From the NCBI RefSeq assembly GCF_016793705.1, contig NZ_JAEULO010000052.1, positions 90,411 through 154,410 of the forward strand: a stretch of DNA of 64,000 nt, written 5' to 3'. The notes under the pieces were generated by a model. That model was not told where the DNA came from. It saw only the letters and a program-made list of their open reading frames with translations, and ran no database searches. This document shows positions 26,993 to 35,782 of this stretch, one piece after another; positions within the stretch are counted from its first letter, which is position 1, and each line of letters begins with the position of its first letter. This DNA comes from Tabrizicola sp. Its GTDB lineage: Bacteria > Pseudomonadota > Alphaproteobacteria > Rhodobacterales > Rhodobacteraceae. The position numbers and the translations under genes are program-made.

Positions 26993-27193
26993 ATGAACCT
27001 GAACGGCCTTTTCAACATGCTGGCGAAGATGCTCGTTCGCAGCGCCATGGATGCTGGAGTGGACTATGCCGCACGGCGGGGCAAGCCCGAGGCGGAGATG
27101 ACGCCGGAGGAACGCGAGCAGGCGAAGAAGGCTCGGGATTTGGCCTCGCGGGCAAAGCAGGTGCAGAAGGTTACTCGCCGGCTGTGGCGCTGA
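26993..27193 (+). CDS. Small basic protein following scpB
   Basis: This 66-residue protein begins MNLNGLFNMLAKMLVRSAMDAGVDYAARRGK and continues with a charged helical tail ending in RRLWR. There is no hydrophobic segment long enough to cross a membrane. It follows scpB by 10 nt with a GAGGCGGGG site, so it belongs to the operon. Its 3' end overlaps the convergent gene at 27171 by 23 nt. I recognise no family. Confidence 0.65.
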   Translation: MNLNGLFNMLAKMLVRSAMDAGVDYAARRGKPEAEMTPEEREQAKKARDLASRAKQVQKVTRRLWR

Positions 27194-27638
27194 AGCCGCA
27201 GGGTCGGGCGAGGCCCAGCGAGGCCAGCGTCCGCGACAGGGGGTCGGGCAGGGCGAGGCCGGGCTGGATGTAGAGGCCGGTCTTGAGGCGGTCATCGAGC
27301 CGCGTCATCCATGTGACCGTCAGGAAGGGCGCAGGCGGCGGGCGCGAGAGGTAGGGGTCGACCGAGCCCAACGCGCCGCCGACGAAGGCTTGCAGGCTGT
27401 CCGACAGGGCATCGACCTCGGCGCGCGACGCCCGCCAGCGCATCGGCTCTGGCCCCGGCATCCCGGCTCCGGTGACCTGCACCAGGCTGATCCAGCCGTC
27501 CGACAGGGCGAAGGTGCAGAAGACGGCGTGATCGGGCGAGGCATCGGGCCAGACCTCGAATGTCAGGCGGTTGGCATCGGCGGGCGGACCCGCGATCATC
27601 GCGGCAAGGCACAGCGCTAGTGTCCAGCGAGCCCGCAT
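27171..27638 (-). CDS. Secreted protein of unknown function
   Basis: This 155-residue protein has a signal peptide (MRARWTLALCLAAMIAGPPADA, cleavage near residue 22) and a mature part of about 130 residues. The mature part has two cysteines (AVFCTFAL and RPCGFSATAGE), which could form a disulphide in the periplasm. No family is recognised. It is convergent with, and overlaps by 23 nt, the small gene after scpB. Confidence 0.65.
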   Translation of the reverse strand: MRARWTLALCLAAMIAGPPADANRLTFEVWPDASPDHAVFCTFALSDGWISLVQVTGAGMPGPEPMRWRASRAEVDALSDSLQAFVGGALGSVDPYLSRPPPAPFLTVTWMTRLDDRLKTGLYIQPGLALPDPLSRTLASLGLARPCGFSATAGE

Positions 27639-27690
27639 CGACGCCCTCCCTCGGGGTCTGCGCGCGGGTCAGCATAGCACGAAATGGGTG

Positions 27691-28770
27691 TCAGGCCGAG
27701 CGGAACTGTTTGGCGAGCTTCAAGCCCTGGCCCTGGTAGTTCGAGGCGATCCCCGCGCCATAGAGGGTTTCGGGGCGTTCGGCCATGCGTTCGTAGACCA
27801 GGCGGCCCACGACCTGCCCATGTTCCAGTACGAAGGGGGCTTCGTGGCAGCGCACCTCCAGCACTCCACGGGACCCCGCGCCCCCGGCGGCGGCGTGGCC
27901 GAAGCCGGGATCGAAGAAGCCCGCGTAGTGGACGCGGAATTCGCCGACCATGGCGAGGTAGGGGGCCATCTCGGCGGCATAGTCGAGGGGGATCGTCACC
28001 GCCTCGCGGCTGACGAGGATGTAGAAGGCGCCGGGGTCGAGGATGATGCGGCCGTCGGTGGTGTGCAACTCCTCCCAGAAATCGGAGGCGGGGTAGTGGC
28101 CGATCCGGTCCAGATCGACGACGCCGGTATGCGGCTTGGCGCGGTAGCCGACGAGGGTGCCGGTGGCGGGCTTCAGGTCGACGGAAAAGCCGAGGCCTTC
28201 GGAGATCACCGCCTCGCCTGACACCAGCGGGTCGGCGGCGTGCAGCGCGGTCAGTTCGGCGTCGGTGAGGACCGCCTGTCCCCGGCGGAAGCGGATCTGG
28301 TTCAGCCGCTGGCCCTCGCGGACGAGGACCGAGAAGCTGCGCGGGCAGACCTCGGCATAGAGCGGGCCGGTATAGGCTTCGGGGATGCGGTCGAATTCCA
28401 CGCCGCCGTCGGTGATGGTGCGGGTCAGAAGGTCGAGTCGGCCGGAGGAGCTTTTGGCGTTCGCCACGGCAGTCACGCCAGGGGGCAGGGCCAGCCGTTC
28501 GGCCAGCGGGATGACGTAGACGCAGTTCTTCTCCAGCACCGCGCCTTCTGCGAGGTTCACCTTGTGCATGGTGAATTCGTCCAGTCGTTCCTGCACCGTC
28601 CGGCCATGCCCTGCCAGGAACGAGGCGCGGACGCGGTAGGCGACGGGACCAAGCCGCAGGTCGAGGCTGGCGGGCTGAATCTGGTCGTCGCGGATGGCGG
28701 GCGCGGCGGCTAGTGCGCCGTCAGTGATCAGCTGGCGCAGGGCCTGCGCGGGCAGAACTCCGGATGTCAT
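27691..28770 (-). CDS. dcd: Long-form 2'-deoxycytidine 5'-triphosphate deaminase
   Basis: This 359-residue protein is about twice the size of E. coli Dcd and matches the double-domain form found in alphaproteobacteria. RDDQIQPASLDLRLG opens the first domain, and NAKSSSGRLDLLTR carries the active-site Ser/Arg. A second dUTPase-like half (FWEELHTTDGRIILDPGAFYILVSRE, then GFFDPGFGHA) follows. It turns dCTP into dUTP in thymidylate supply. It ends a divergent/convergent block and is transcribed away from the tRNA. Confidence 0.92.
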   Translation of the reverse strand: MTSGVLPAQALRQLITDGALAAAPAIRDDQIQPASLDLRLGPVAYRVRASFLAGHGRTVQERLDEFTMHKVNLAEGAVLEKNCVYVIPLAERLALPPGVTAVANAKSSSGRLDLLTRTITDGGVEFDRIPEAYTGPLYAEVCPRSFSVLVREGQRLNQIRFRRGQAVLTDAELTALHAADPLVSGEAVISEGLGFSVDLKPATGTLVGYRAKPHTGVVDLDRIGHYPASDFWEELHTTDGRIILDPGAFYILVSREAVTIPLDYAAEMAPYLAMVGEFRVHYAGFFDPGFGHAAAGGAGSRGVLEVRCHEAPFVLEHGQVVGRLVYERMAERPETLYGAGIASNYQGQGLKLAKQFRSA

Positions 28771-28837
28771 CGCATTCCCCCGCGGGCTGGATATGAAACC
28801 GCCCGCGCTGCCATGGGGCAGGCGGGCGGGTTTTCGA

Positions 28838-28915
28838 TGGTCGGGCCGGAGAGATTCGAACTCTCGACCTCCCGCCCCCCAGACGGACGCGCTAACCAGG
28901 CTGCGCTACGGCCCG
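28838..28915 (-). tRNA. tRNA-Pro (anticodon GGG)
   Basis: Reverse-strand cloverleaf: acceptor CGGGCCG pairs with CGGCCCG, D-arm GCGCAGCCTGGTTAGCGC, anticodon stem TCCGT/GCGGG around loop CTGGGGG (anticodon GGG, reads CCC and CCU), T-arm GAGAGTTCGAATCTC. Discriminator A and an encoded CCA end at 28838. It follows the merR gene of the fabH operon by about 60 nt on the same strand. Confidence 0.95.
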
Positions 28916-28975
28916 ACACGGGGGGATACATACCGATATTCCGGGCCGGGGCAAGCGGGAAAGCGCATGGAGGCG

Positions 28976-29629
28976 TCAGCCGATGCCGCCTTCGGCCCGC
29001 GCGGCCAGCCGGGCGCGCAGCGCGGCCAGCCGCCGGGCGATTTCGGCCAGCTCTCGCCGGTTCCCGGATCCCGAATTGCGCGGCAAGGTCCTGATCATAC
29101 TGGCAAAAGTAGTGTCGGTGCGCAGGGTGGGCTTCTTCGGCGGCATCGTGCGGGCGAGAGCCGGGGGCGCGTCGAAGGCCTGGTCGAAGAGCGGCAGGGT
29201 GCTTTGTTCGACCGGCGCCCGGGCGGGCCGTGATGGCGGTGCCGAGACGGCTTCGGGCTCGGGGTCGTCGATGGCGATGAAGCCGGCTTCGGGAACCTCG
29301 ATCTCCGGCGCCTCGACTGCCGCCGCAGGCGGGGCGATCAGATCCTCGACGCTGACCGAATCGTCGGTCAGCCCGGCGACATGGCGCACGCCCTGGTCGC
29401 GCAGGATCTTCTGCACCCCGCGGATCGTCAGGCCTTCGTCATGCAGAAGCCGCTTGATCCCGGTGAGGAGCGCCACATCGGAGGGGCGATAGTAACGCCG
29501 CCCCCCGGCGCGTTTGACCGGCTTGATCTGCGGAAAGCGGCTTTCCCAGAAGCGCAGCACATGCGCGGGGGTGTCAAGCGACTCGGCAACCTCGCTGATG
29601 GTGCGGAAGGCGTCGGGCGACTTGTCCAT
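28976..29629 (-). CDS. MerR family transcriptional regulator
   Basis: This 217-residue protein has an N-terminal MerR winged helix: [25 protein letters not shown], then [27 protein letters not shown] (residues 8-66). A long disordered middle and a C-terminal helix follow. It has no cysteine cluster of the metal-sensing type. Position directly after ihfA is conserved in relatives and the target is unknown. It is 9 nt from the ihfA stop. Confidence 0.9.
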   Translation of the reverse strand: MDKSPDAFRTISEVAESLDTPAHVLRFWESRFPQIKPVKRAGGRRYYRPSDVALLTGIKRLLHDEGLTIRGVQKILRDQGVRHVAGLTDDSVSVEDLIAPPAAAVEAPEIEVPEAGFIAIDDPEPEAVSAPPSRPARAPVEQSTLPLFDQAFDAPPALARTMPPKKPTLRTDTTFASMIRTLPRNSGSGNRRELAEIARRLAALRARLAARAEGGIG

Positions 29630-29638
29630 CCGCCGTCC

Positions 29639-29941
29639 TTAGCGCTTCTTCCCGGCGGCCACGCGATCCTTCATCAGATGCGAGGGGCGGAAGGTCAGGA
29701 CGCGGCGAGGCGAGATCGGCACTTCCTCGCCCGTCTTGGGGTTGCGACCGACGCGGGCGGTCTTGGCGCGGACCGAAAAGGTGCCGAAGGAGGAAATCTT
29801 CACCGTCTCGCCCGAGGCGAGCGCGTCGGACATATGTTGCAGGACCGCTTCGACGAGATTGGCAGATTCGTTTCGGCTGAGGCCCACTTCACGAAACACG
29901 GCTTCGGAAAGGTCCATCCGGGTCAGGGTCTTCTCGCTCAT
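29639..29941 (-). CDS. ihfA: Integration host factor alpha subunit
   Basis: This 100-residue protein matches Ihf[31 protein letters not shown], the beta-arm [22 protein letters not shown] with the intercalating proline, and a Lys-rich end. With IhfB it bends DNA sharply at specific sites. The start at 29941 (MSEKTLTR) fits the family length; an upstream in-frame codon adds 21 unlikely residues. Confidence 0.95.
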   Translation of the reverse strand: MSEKTLTRMDLSEAVFREVGLSRNESANLVEAVLQHMSDALASGETVKISSFGTFSVRAKTARVGRNPKTGEEVPISPRRVLTFRPSHLMKDRVAAGKKR

Positions 29942-30031
29942 CTCGTCCCCCACGAGTTGTTGTGGCGCGAGGATGGGCCGGATGGATTTACGAGTCAATA
30001 TCAAGCACTTGGGAAGCGCCGTTAAAGGCGA

Positions 30032-31000
30032 TTACCAGCGCAGGACGACCGAGCCCCAGGCAAGGCCGCCGCCGATGGCCTCGGTCACTACAAGATCGCC
30101 CGGCTTGATCTGGCCGCGCGCCTTGCCGACGGACAGGGCGAGGGGAATCGAGGCGGCGGAGGTGTTGCCGTGATCCTGCACGGTGACGACGACACGCTCC
30201 ATCGGGACCTGCATCCGTTTCGCGGTGCCCTCGATGATGCGGATATTGGCCTGGTGCGGGACGATCCAGTCGACATCTTCTGCGGTCAGCCCGGCCTTGT
30301 CCAGCGCGGTATGCGCAGTTTCGGCAAGCTTTTCAATGGCATGGCGGAAGACTTCCTTGCCTTCCATCACCAGATGCCCGGTCGTCCCGGTCGAGGTGCC
30401 GCCATCGACGTAGAGGATATCCTTGTAGCGCCCGTCGGAATTGAGGTCGGTGGCGAGGATGCCGCGGTCGTTGCTGGTGCCCTGGCCCTCGACCGCTTCC
30501 ACCACGACGGCACCAGCGCCGTCACCGAAAAGGACGCAGGTGGTGCGGTCGTTCCAGTTCATCAGGCGGGAGAAGGTCTCGGCCCCGATCACCAGCACAC
30601 GGGCCGCCTGGCCGGAGACGATCAACGCATTGGCATTGGCCATGGCGAAGACGAATCCGGCGCACACGGCCTGGACGTCGAAGGCGAAGCCCTTGGTGAT
30701 CCCCAATGCGGCCTGCACCATGGTGGCGACCGAGGGGAAGGTGAGGTCGGGGGTGGAGGTGGCGACGATGATGGCATCCACGGCGTCGGCCTCGATCCCG
30801 GCGTCCGACAGGGCGGCGATGGCGGCACGGGTGGCGAGGTCGCTGGTCAGCTGGCCCTCGGCGGCGAAATGGCGGCGCTCGATGCCGGAGCGTGAGCGGA
30901 TCCATTCGTCCGATGTCTCGACGATGGTTTCGAATTCAGAGTTGGGGACGACGCGGTCGGGCAGGTAATGCCCGACGCCCCTGACTGCGGCGCGTATCAT
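30032..31000 (-). CDS. fabH: 3-oxoacyl-ACP synthase III
   Basis: This 322-residue enzyme starts fatty acid synthesis by condensing acetyl-CoA with malonyl-ACP. The triad is visible: Cys113 in DVQAVCAGFVFAM, His in WIVPHQANIRI (near 248) and Asn in DHGNTSAAS (near 278). Its ATG overlaps the plsX stop by 4 nt, the classic plsX-fabH coupling. Confidence 0.97.
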   Translation of the reverse strand: MIRAAVRGVGHYLPDRVVPNSEFETIVETSDEWIRSRSGIERRHFAAEGQLTSDLATRAAIAALSDAGIEADAVDAIIVATSTPDLTFPSVATMVQAALGITKGFAFDVQAVCAGFVFAMANANALIVSGQAARVLVIGAETFSRLMNWNDRTTCVLFGDGAGAVVVEAVEGQGTSNDRGILATDLNSDGRYKDILYVDGGTSTGTTGHLVMEGKEVFRHAIEKLAETAHTALDKAGLTAEDVDWIVPHQANIRIIEGTAKRMQVPMERVVVTVQDHGNTSAASIPLALSVGKARGQIKPGDLVVTEAIGGGLAWGSVVLRW

Positions 31001-32124
31001 TCGGAAGGATTGCCTCCGGTCCCGGCCTTTTCGGCCCCCACTTGCGCATCCTGCCCCGCGACTTCGGCGGATGCAACCCGCGCGGCGAGCCGTTCCAGGA
31101 AACGGACTTGTGCCAGCTGGTAGGCAAGGCCGATGGCGGCAGCGATCCCGGTCGCATCGGCGGAACCGTGCGATTTGACCACGGTGCCGTTCAGGCCGAG
31201 GAAGACGCCGCCGTTCACACGGCGCGGGTCGATCCTGAGTTGCAGCCGTTTCAGCGCGCCACGGGCCAGCAGCGCGCCGAGCTTGGCCAGCAGGGTCGAG
31301 GTCAGGGTCTGCTTCAAGAGATCGCCGACCAGCCGCGCGGTGCCTTCGATGGCTTTCAGGGCGACATTGCCGGTGAAGCCGTCGGTCACGATCACGTCGA
31401 CCCGGTCGGAGAGGATGTCGGTGCCCTCGACGAAGCCCACGTAGTCGAAACTGCCCGCCTCGGCACTGCGGGAGAGCAGGGTGTTCGCCTCTTGCAGCTC
31501 GGCCCGGCCCTTGTGCTCTTCGGTGCCGACGTTCAGGAGGCCGACGCGCGGGCGGGCGATCGCGAGGCCGTTGCGGGCGTAGGAGGCGCCCATGAAGGCG
31601 TATTGCAGAAGGTCGGCGGGGTCGGCCTTCACGTCGGCGCCCATGTCGAGCATGACGTTGGTCTTGCCGGGCGTGGGTGTCGGGAAGAAGCTGGCGATGG
31701 CGGGCCGGTTCAGGCCGGGCAGCTTGCGCAGCCGCAGCATCGACACCGCCATCAGCGCGCCGGTGTTGCCGCAGGAGACCGCCGCCGCCGCCTCGCCATC
31801 CTTCACCGCATCGATGGTTGACCACATCGAGGTGCCCTGCCCGTGGCGCATGACCTGGGCGGGCTTGTCCTCCATCGTCACCACGCGTTCGGCATGGCGG
31901 AGCGTCACGCGCGAGGCAAGGTCGGGGTGCCGGGCGAGGAGGGGGCTGAGTGCGGCCTCGTCCCCGTGCAGGATCACGTCCATGCGGGGATGGCGGGTCA
32001 GCGAATCGACCAGGCCGACAACGACGGCTGCCGGCCCGCGATCGCCACCCATGGCGTCAACTGAAATGACTACGCGCTCGGGAGCCGTGGCAGACGCAGA
32101 CGCATACTCGGGTCCGGTGGCCAT
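30997..32124 (-). CDS. plsX: Phosphate acyltransferase PlsX
   Basis: This 375-residue protein makes acyl-phosphate from acyl-ACP, feeding PlsY in phospholipid synthesis. Family marks are VVISVDAMGGDRGPAAVV near residue 18, SCGNTGALMAVSMLRL near 115-130 and NVGTEEHKG near 200. It lies 23 nt after rpmF and overlaps fabH. Confidence 0.97.
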   Translation of the reverse strand: MATGPEYASASATAPERVVISVDAMGGDRGPAAVVVGLVDSLTRHPRMDVILHGDEAALSPLLARHPDLASRVTLRHAERVVTMEDKPAQVMRHGQGTSMWSTIDAVKDGEAAAAVSCGNTGALMAVSMLRLRKLPGLNRPAIASFFPTPTPGKTNVMLDMGADVKADPADLLQYAFMGASYARNGLAIARPRVGLLNVGTEEHKGRAELQEANTLLSRSAEAGSFDYVGFVEGTDILSDRVDVIVTDGFTGNVALKAIEGTARLVGDLLKQTLTSTLLAKLGALLARGALKRLQLRIDPRRVNGGVFLGLNGTVVKSHGSADATGIAAAIGLAYQLAQVRFLERLAARVASAEVAGQDAQVGAEKAGTGGNPSE

Positions 32125-32147
32125 GGGTCAATCGCGCGGGGCGTGGC

Positions 32148-32354
32148 TTACGCCGCGTCCTCGTCGATGTCGACTTCGCGCGCCATCGAGACGACTTCGC
32201 GCGAATCGTAGTGGCCGCAGGCGCTGCACACATGGTGCGGACGCTTCAACTCGCCACAGTTCGGGCAGTCGTTCGGATTGGCAGCGACCAGCGCGTCATG
32301 CGCACGGCGCATGTTGCGGCGGGATTTCGTGGTGCGGTTCTGCGGGACAGCCAT
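32148..32354 (-). CDS. rpmF: 50S ribosomal protein L32
   Basis: This 68-residue protein begins [20 protein letters not shown] and carries a complete four-cysteine zinc motif (CPNCGEL and CSACGHY). That marks the zinc-binding C+ form rather than a zinc-free paralogue. It sits between yceD and plsX in the usual order. A likely promoter lies 118-145 nt upstream. Confidence 0.97.
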   Translation of the reverse strand: MAVPQNRTTKSRRNMRRAHDALVAANPNDCPNCGELKRPHHVCSACGHYDSREVVSMAREVDIDEDAA

Positions 32355-32471
32355 GTCTCAACCTCGGGCAGTGGGGACATGCGCCCCGGATTTCCTTTGC
32401 GATTTCAGCGCGATCCTGCCAGATTCGGCAATAGGGAACGGATGCTGTCTCGCAGCTTGAATGAGGCGCGG

Positions 32472-32499
32472 AACATACTCGGATTTCGGGTCGGCGCAA
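32472..32499 (-). promoter_or_regulatory. Candidate sigma-70 promoter for rpmF-plsX-fabH
   Basis: On the reverse strand TTGCGC (32499-32494) and TATGTT (32477-32472) are 16 nt apart. This leaves a leader of about 110 nt before the rpmF ATG. It lies in the yceD-rpmF gap, so it would let the ribosomal and lipid genes be transcribed apart from yceD. Confidence 0.5.
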
Positions 32500-32538
32500 C
32501 CCCCTTTTCGCGGGTACTGTAAGGGCATGAGCGGGCGG

Positions 32539-33114
32539 TCACTCATCCCCCTCCGATCCCGGTTCGCCCTTTGCCGCAAGCTTCGCCGCAAGGCCTTGCA
32601 GGCCGGCGAAAGGCTTCAGATCGGCGTCGGTCAGGGGCGTCACGCCATCTGCCGCGTGCAGCCCGTCCGCAAACTCCGCCCCCGGCGCGCGGGGGTAGAG
32701 CGGCAGGGCGAGGGCTAGCGCCTCGGCGGCGATCTCGGCAAGGTCGATCACCTCGGGCATCGGCTCGACGCTGTCGTCCTCGGGCATCTCCACCTCGTCG
32801 CCTTCGGGCGTCTCCAGCCCCGCGACAAAGCGGCGGCGGACGGGTTCGGAGACTTGCGCCGGAACCGGGGCCAGCGTGATGCCGCAGGCCTGGTCGGCTG
32901 CCGCAGTCAGGGTCGCGTCCAGCACCAGCTCGTCACGCCCCGCCGGGCGAATCTCGCCGGTCAGCTCCAGCCGGTAGAGCGCGATCAGCCCAAGGTCCTC
33001 GGCCAGGGCGGCGCGTTCCCCGGCATCGGGGCGATAGCTGAACCGCGTGGGCTTGCGCGGGCTGAGGCCGCCGGCGCGGAAGCGGGTGGGGCGGGAGATG
33101 TCTGCGTTGGTCAT
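32539..33114 (-). CDS. yceD: YceD/DUF177 family protein
   Basis: This 191-residue protein has the DUF177 layout: FSYRPDAGERAALAEDLGLIALYRLELTGEIRP near the start, one cysteine in AADQACGITLAPV (about residue 85), then an acidic stretch and EIAAEALALALPLYPRAPG. The family is tied to 23S rRNA and ribosome biogenesis and nearly always precedes rpmF, as here. ATG 33114 matches the family start (MTNADISRPTRF). The gap to rpmF is 184 nt. Confidence 0.88.
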   Translation of the reverse strand: MTNADISRPTRFRAGGLSPRKPTRFSYRPDAGERAALAEDLGLIALYRLELTGEIRPAGRDELVLDATLTAAADQACGITLAPVPAQVSEPVRRRFVAGLETPEGDEVEMPEDDSVEPMPEVIDLAEIAAEALALALPLYPRAPGAEFADGLHAADGVTPLTDADLKPFAGLQGLAAKLAAKGEPGSEGDE

Positions 33115-33260
33115 GTCACGCTTTCCGGGAACTGCGGCCCGAGGCCCGGGTGCGGCGTTCCATTCTTGTGCAAGGGGCTGATCATCTGATATCCCGATTG
33201 CCAAGGGTTTTGAAGAACCCGCTTCGGCAGATGATGTTTCAGCGGGACATGAGGGCAGGC

Positions 33261-33749
33261 ATGGCAGATTTCCGGTTGTCGCGGTCGTTCCTGGCGGCCT
33301 GCCAGGTGTCGCGCAAGCAATGCCTTATGCTGGCGCTGGTTGCCTCGGTCGCCGCCTGCGCGCCGGTCTACCGCAACCACGGCTATGTTCCCAGCGAAGA
33401 CGAACTGGCGCTGGTCGAGGTGGGCACCGACACGCGCGAGACCGTTGGCCAGAAGATCGGGCGACCCTCGACCTCGGGCCTTCTGAACGATGTCGGCTGG
33501 TTCTATGTGCAAAGCCGCTACCGCCATTTCGGCCCGCGCGAGCCGAAGGAGGTCGACCGTCAGGTGTTGGCGGTGACCTTTAACGAGGCGGGGACGGTCG
33601 AGAATATCGCCCGCTACGGGCTGGAGGATGGCCGCGTGGTCGAGATCTCGCGCCGGGTCACCGAGACCAACGTGAAGGGCCTGTCCTTCATCCAGCAGAT
33701 CCTGGGCAACTTCGGCCGGGTCGACGCGGGCAGCCTGCTGGCGGACTGA
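33261..33749 (+). CDS. bamE: Outer-membrane assembly lipoprotein BamE
   Basis: This 162-residue protein has a signal ending in the lipobox LVASVAAC, then the SmpA/OmlA fold: YVPSEDELALVEVGTDTRETVGQKIGRPST, DVGWFYVQSRYRHFGPREPKE, VLAVTFNEAGTVENI. BamE is part of the BAM complex that inserts beta-barrel proteins. ATG 33261 has GAGGGCAGGC before it. The N-terminal region before the hydrophobic core is long (about 20 residues), which is unusual, so a later start is not excluded. It is divergent from yceD. Confidence 0.88.
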   Translation: MADFRLSRSFLAACQVSRKQCLMLALVASVAACAPVYRNHGYVPSEDELALVEVGTDTRETVGQKIGRPSTSGLLNDVGWFYVQSRYRHFGPREPKEVDRQVLAVTFNEAGTVENIARYGLEDGRVVEISRRVTETNVKGLSFIQQILGNFGRVDAGSLLAD

Positions 33750-33754
33750 TCCGC

Positions 33755-34150
33755 TCACTCCTCCGGTTGGAAGGTCAGCGCGACCCCGTTGATACAGTAG
33801 CGCAGGCCCCCCCGGTCGCGCGGTCCGTCGGGGAAGACATGGCCCAGATGCGCGGCGCAGCGCGGGCAGTGCACCTCGGTCCGGACCATGAAATGGCTGC
33901 GGTCCTCGGATTCTTCCACCGCCTCGGGCGCGATCGGCGCTGTGAAGCTGGGCCAGCCGCACCCCGACTCGAACTTGTCCTCCTGCTCGAAGAGCGGCGC
34001 GCCGCAGCACACGCAATGGAAGGTTCCCGCCTCTTTCGGGAAGCCGGGATGCGAGAAGGCGCGTTCCGTCCCGTGCTGCCGCGTCACCCGGTAGGCGGCT
34101 TCGTCCAGTTCGGCCCGCCATTCGGCATCGGTCTTCTCGATCTTGTCCAT
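33755..34150 (-). CDS. msrB: Peptide-methionine (R)-S-oxide reductase
   Basis: This 131-residue protein repairs Met-R-sulphoxide. It has two zinc CxxC pairs (Cys46/49 and Cys95/98), GCGWPSF at 63-69 with Cys64, and the catalytic Cys119 in [13 protein letters not shown]. There is no signal peptide, so it is cytoplasmic. ATG 34150 matches the family start. It is convergent with bamE, with a gap of only 5 nt. Confidence 0.95.
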   Translation of the reverse strand: MDKIEKTDAEWRAELDEAAYRVTRQHGTERAFSHPGFPKEAGTFHCVCCGAPLFEQEDKFESGCGWPSFTAPIAPEAVEESEDRSHFMVRTEVHCPRCAAHLGHVFPDGPRDRGGLRYCINGVALTFQPEE

Positions 34151-34209
34151 GCTGCGTCCCCTGTTCGGATATGCGATAGATAGGACGTCACGGCGCGGGG
34201 GAAAAGGGC

Positions 34210-34935
34210 GTGGAGCCATTGGGGAAAGGCGGAATGGTGGCGCGGCTGGCGCAGGGGGCGGCGGACATGCGCCGCGTCATGACCTTCCGCCGGGCAGCCT
34301 TTCCGCGTGTCGCAGGCGAGGAGGAGGACGCTCAGGACGCCCTTTCCGCCCATGTGATGGTCGAGGGCGAGGGCGGGCTGCTGGCTTATTTCCGGGTCAT
34401 GCTCTTCGGCTGGGGGGCCGGGCTGGAACTGGGCTATGTGGCGCGGTTCTACGATGTCGGGCCTCTGGCGGGCTATGCGAGGCCGGTCGCGGAGATGGGG
34501 CGGTTCTGCGTGGCGCCCGGCGGGGTGCATCCGGATGTGCTGCGGCTGGCCTGGGGCGCGATGACGCGGCTGGTCGACGAGGGGCAGGCGGGGTTGATCG
34601 TGGGGTGTTCCTCGTTCCGGGGGGCCGACTGGACACGGCACCGGGCGGGGCTTGCATTGCTGGCGGAGGAGTTCGTGGGGCCTGCAGAGCACTTGCCGGG
34701 TCGGAAGGCGGCGGAGATGGTCGACTATCCGGCGCTTGTGGGGCCGGTCACGGACCGCAGGGCCTCGCTCGCCGGGTTGCCGCCGCTGTTGCGGACCTAT
34801 CTGGGGATGGGGGGCTGGGTCTCGGATCACGCTGTGGTGGACCGGGAGCTGGACACGCTGCATGTCTTCACCTGCGTGGAGGTCGACCGGGTGCCCCCGG
34901 CGCGGGCAGCGAGCCTGCGGGCGGTGGCGGGGTAA
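34210..34935 (+). CDS. OlsB-like N-acyltransferase (GNAT superfamily)
   Basis: This 241-residue protein matches the ornithine-lipid acyltransferase family: [25 protein letters not shown] (residues 77-101), [41 protein letters not shown]. OlsB moves a 3-hydroxyacyl chain from ACP to ornithine, giving lyso-ornithine lipid. OlsA is not in the window, so the substrate is inferred from family only. A copy of the composite repeat starts 1 nt after the stop codon. Confidence 0.82.
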   Translation: MEPLGKGGMVARLAQGAADMRRVMTFRRAAFPRVAGEEEDAQDALSAHVMVEGEGGLLAYFRVMLFGWGAGLELGYVARFYDVGPLAGYARPVAEMGRFCVAPGGVHPDVLRLAWGAMTRLVDEGQAGLIVGCSSFRGADWTRHRAGLALLAEEFVGPAEHLPGRKAAEMVDYPALVGPVTDRRASLAGLPPLLRTYLGMGGWVSDHAVVDRELDTLHVFTCVEVDRVPPARAASLRAVAG

Positions 34936-34936
34936 G

Positions 34937-35011
34937 TGTCCACGGTGGACATTTTCAGATACTCAAGAAGATTCAATATCTTATGAGTTTTCGTTAGGGT
35001 GGTGTTAAGGG
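34937..35011 (+). repeat. Composite stop-codon-adjacent element, copy C (downstream of the OlsB-like gene)
   Basis: TGTCCACGGTGGACA at 34937-34951, 18 nt, GATTCAATATCTT, 10 nt, then GTTAGGGTGGTGTTAAGG. It starts 1 nt after the stop codon and points with the gene. The final boxes read TTAG-N7-TTAA, close to the CtrA consensus TTAA-N7-TTAA. It fills most of the convergent gap to the DUF4157 gene. Confidence 0.85.
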
Positions 35012-35024
35012 TTGCGCCGGACGG

Positions 35025-35564
35025 TTATCCCCCGCCATATACAGCCTTGATCTCCGCTCCGATGGCATAGGCTTCGGCTTCCACCGCCTGATGGTCGGTG
35101 ACGTAGCGCCGGGCGAAGTCCATCAGGCCCCAGCGGCGAAACTGTTCGACATGCTTCACCTCGTGGCCCCAGAGGGCGATGTTGGTCTGGGCGTCCCCGG
35201 CGTCGTGGAAGATGATCGTGTCGATGGCGGTGACGGCAGTGGCGTCGCTGTAGCGCATCGAGAGGGACTGGATGGTGGCGTCCTCGGCTACGCCGACGCG
35301 GTATTCGATGCTGTCGAGGAGGTCGGCGGGATACCAGGCGAGAAGGGCTTCGCGAATCCGCGGGGGCATGGGTTCCGTGCCCTGCGCCCAGGCGGCGTCG
35401 CGGGAGGCGACCAGCGCGTTGGCAAGCGCGGTGGCGGCGATCTCGATCCCGGTCTCGAATGCGGCGTTTGGGTCGAGAAGGCCCTGGGCCTGCGGGGCCG
35501 TCGCGGGGAGGGCCGCGAGGCAGAGGAGAGCGGCAAGCTTCAGGGGGGCACGTCTGCGGCGCAT
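35025..35564 (-). CDS. Secreted DUF4157-like putative metallopeptidase
   Basis: This 179-residue protein has a signal peptide (basic MRRRRAPLK, then LAALLCLAALPATAPQAQ, cleavage near residue 27). HEVKH at 134-138 in LWGHEVKHVEQFRRWG is an HExxH zinc-metallopeptidase motif in a DUF4157-like setting. A possible third ligand is Glu in DHQAVEAEAYA further on. It is predicted to be periplasmic; the substrate is unknown. An alternative start farther upstream would lack the signal peptide, so 35564 is preferred. Confidence 0.75.
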   Translation of the reverse strand: MRRRRAPLKLAALLCLAALPATAPQAQGLLDPNAAFETGIEIAATALANALVASRDAAWAQGTEPMPPRIREALLAWYPADLLDSIEYRVGVAEDATIQSLSMRYSDATAVTAIDTIIFHDAGDAQTNIALWGHEVKHVEQFRRWGLMDFARRYVTDHQAVEAEAYAIGAEIKAVYGGG

Positions 35565-35693
35565 GGGCGAAGGGTGCCAAGGATGGGAGCGGGGATCAAC
35601 GGGGAGAGGGGGCGGGTGACGGAAAGGTGAGGGACGCGCGGGGCGGGGACGGTTGCCATGATGAGCGCGTGCCGCGCGAAGTCCTTTTGTCTC

Positions 35694-35766
35694 GCGGTTT
35701 TGCGTGAAGGACGCAAAACCGCTCGGGCATGCCTCCGGCGGGGATATTTGGGCAAATGTGAAAGGC
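35694..35766 (-). repeat. 12-bp hairpin plus GCCTCCGGCGGGGATATTT repeat, copy 3
   Basis: GCGGTTTTGCGT (35694-35705) and its exact complement (35711-35722) form a 12-bp stem with a 5-nt loop. Eight nt later comes GCCTCCGGCGGGGATATTT (35731-35749) and GGGCAAATGTGAAAGG. The repeat directly follows the stop of the dihydrofolate-reductase-like gene on the reverse strand. The stem may help end that transcript, though no T-run follows. Confidence 0.6.
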
Positions 35767-35782
35767 AGCGCGGCCCGCGGGG

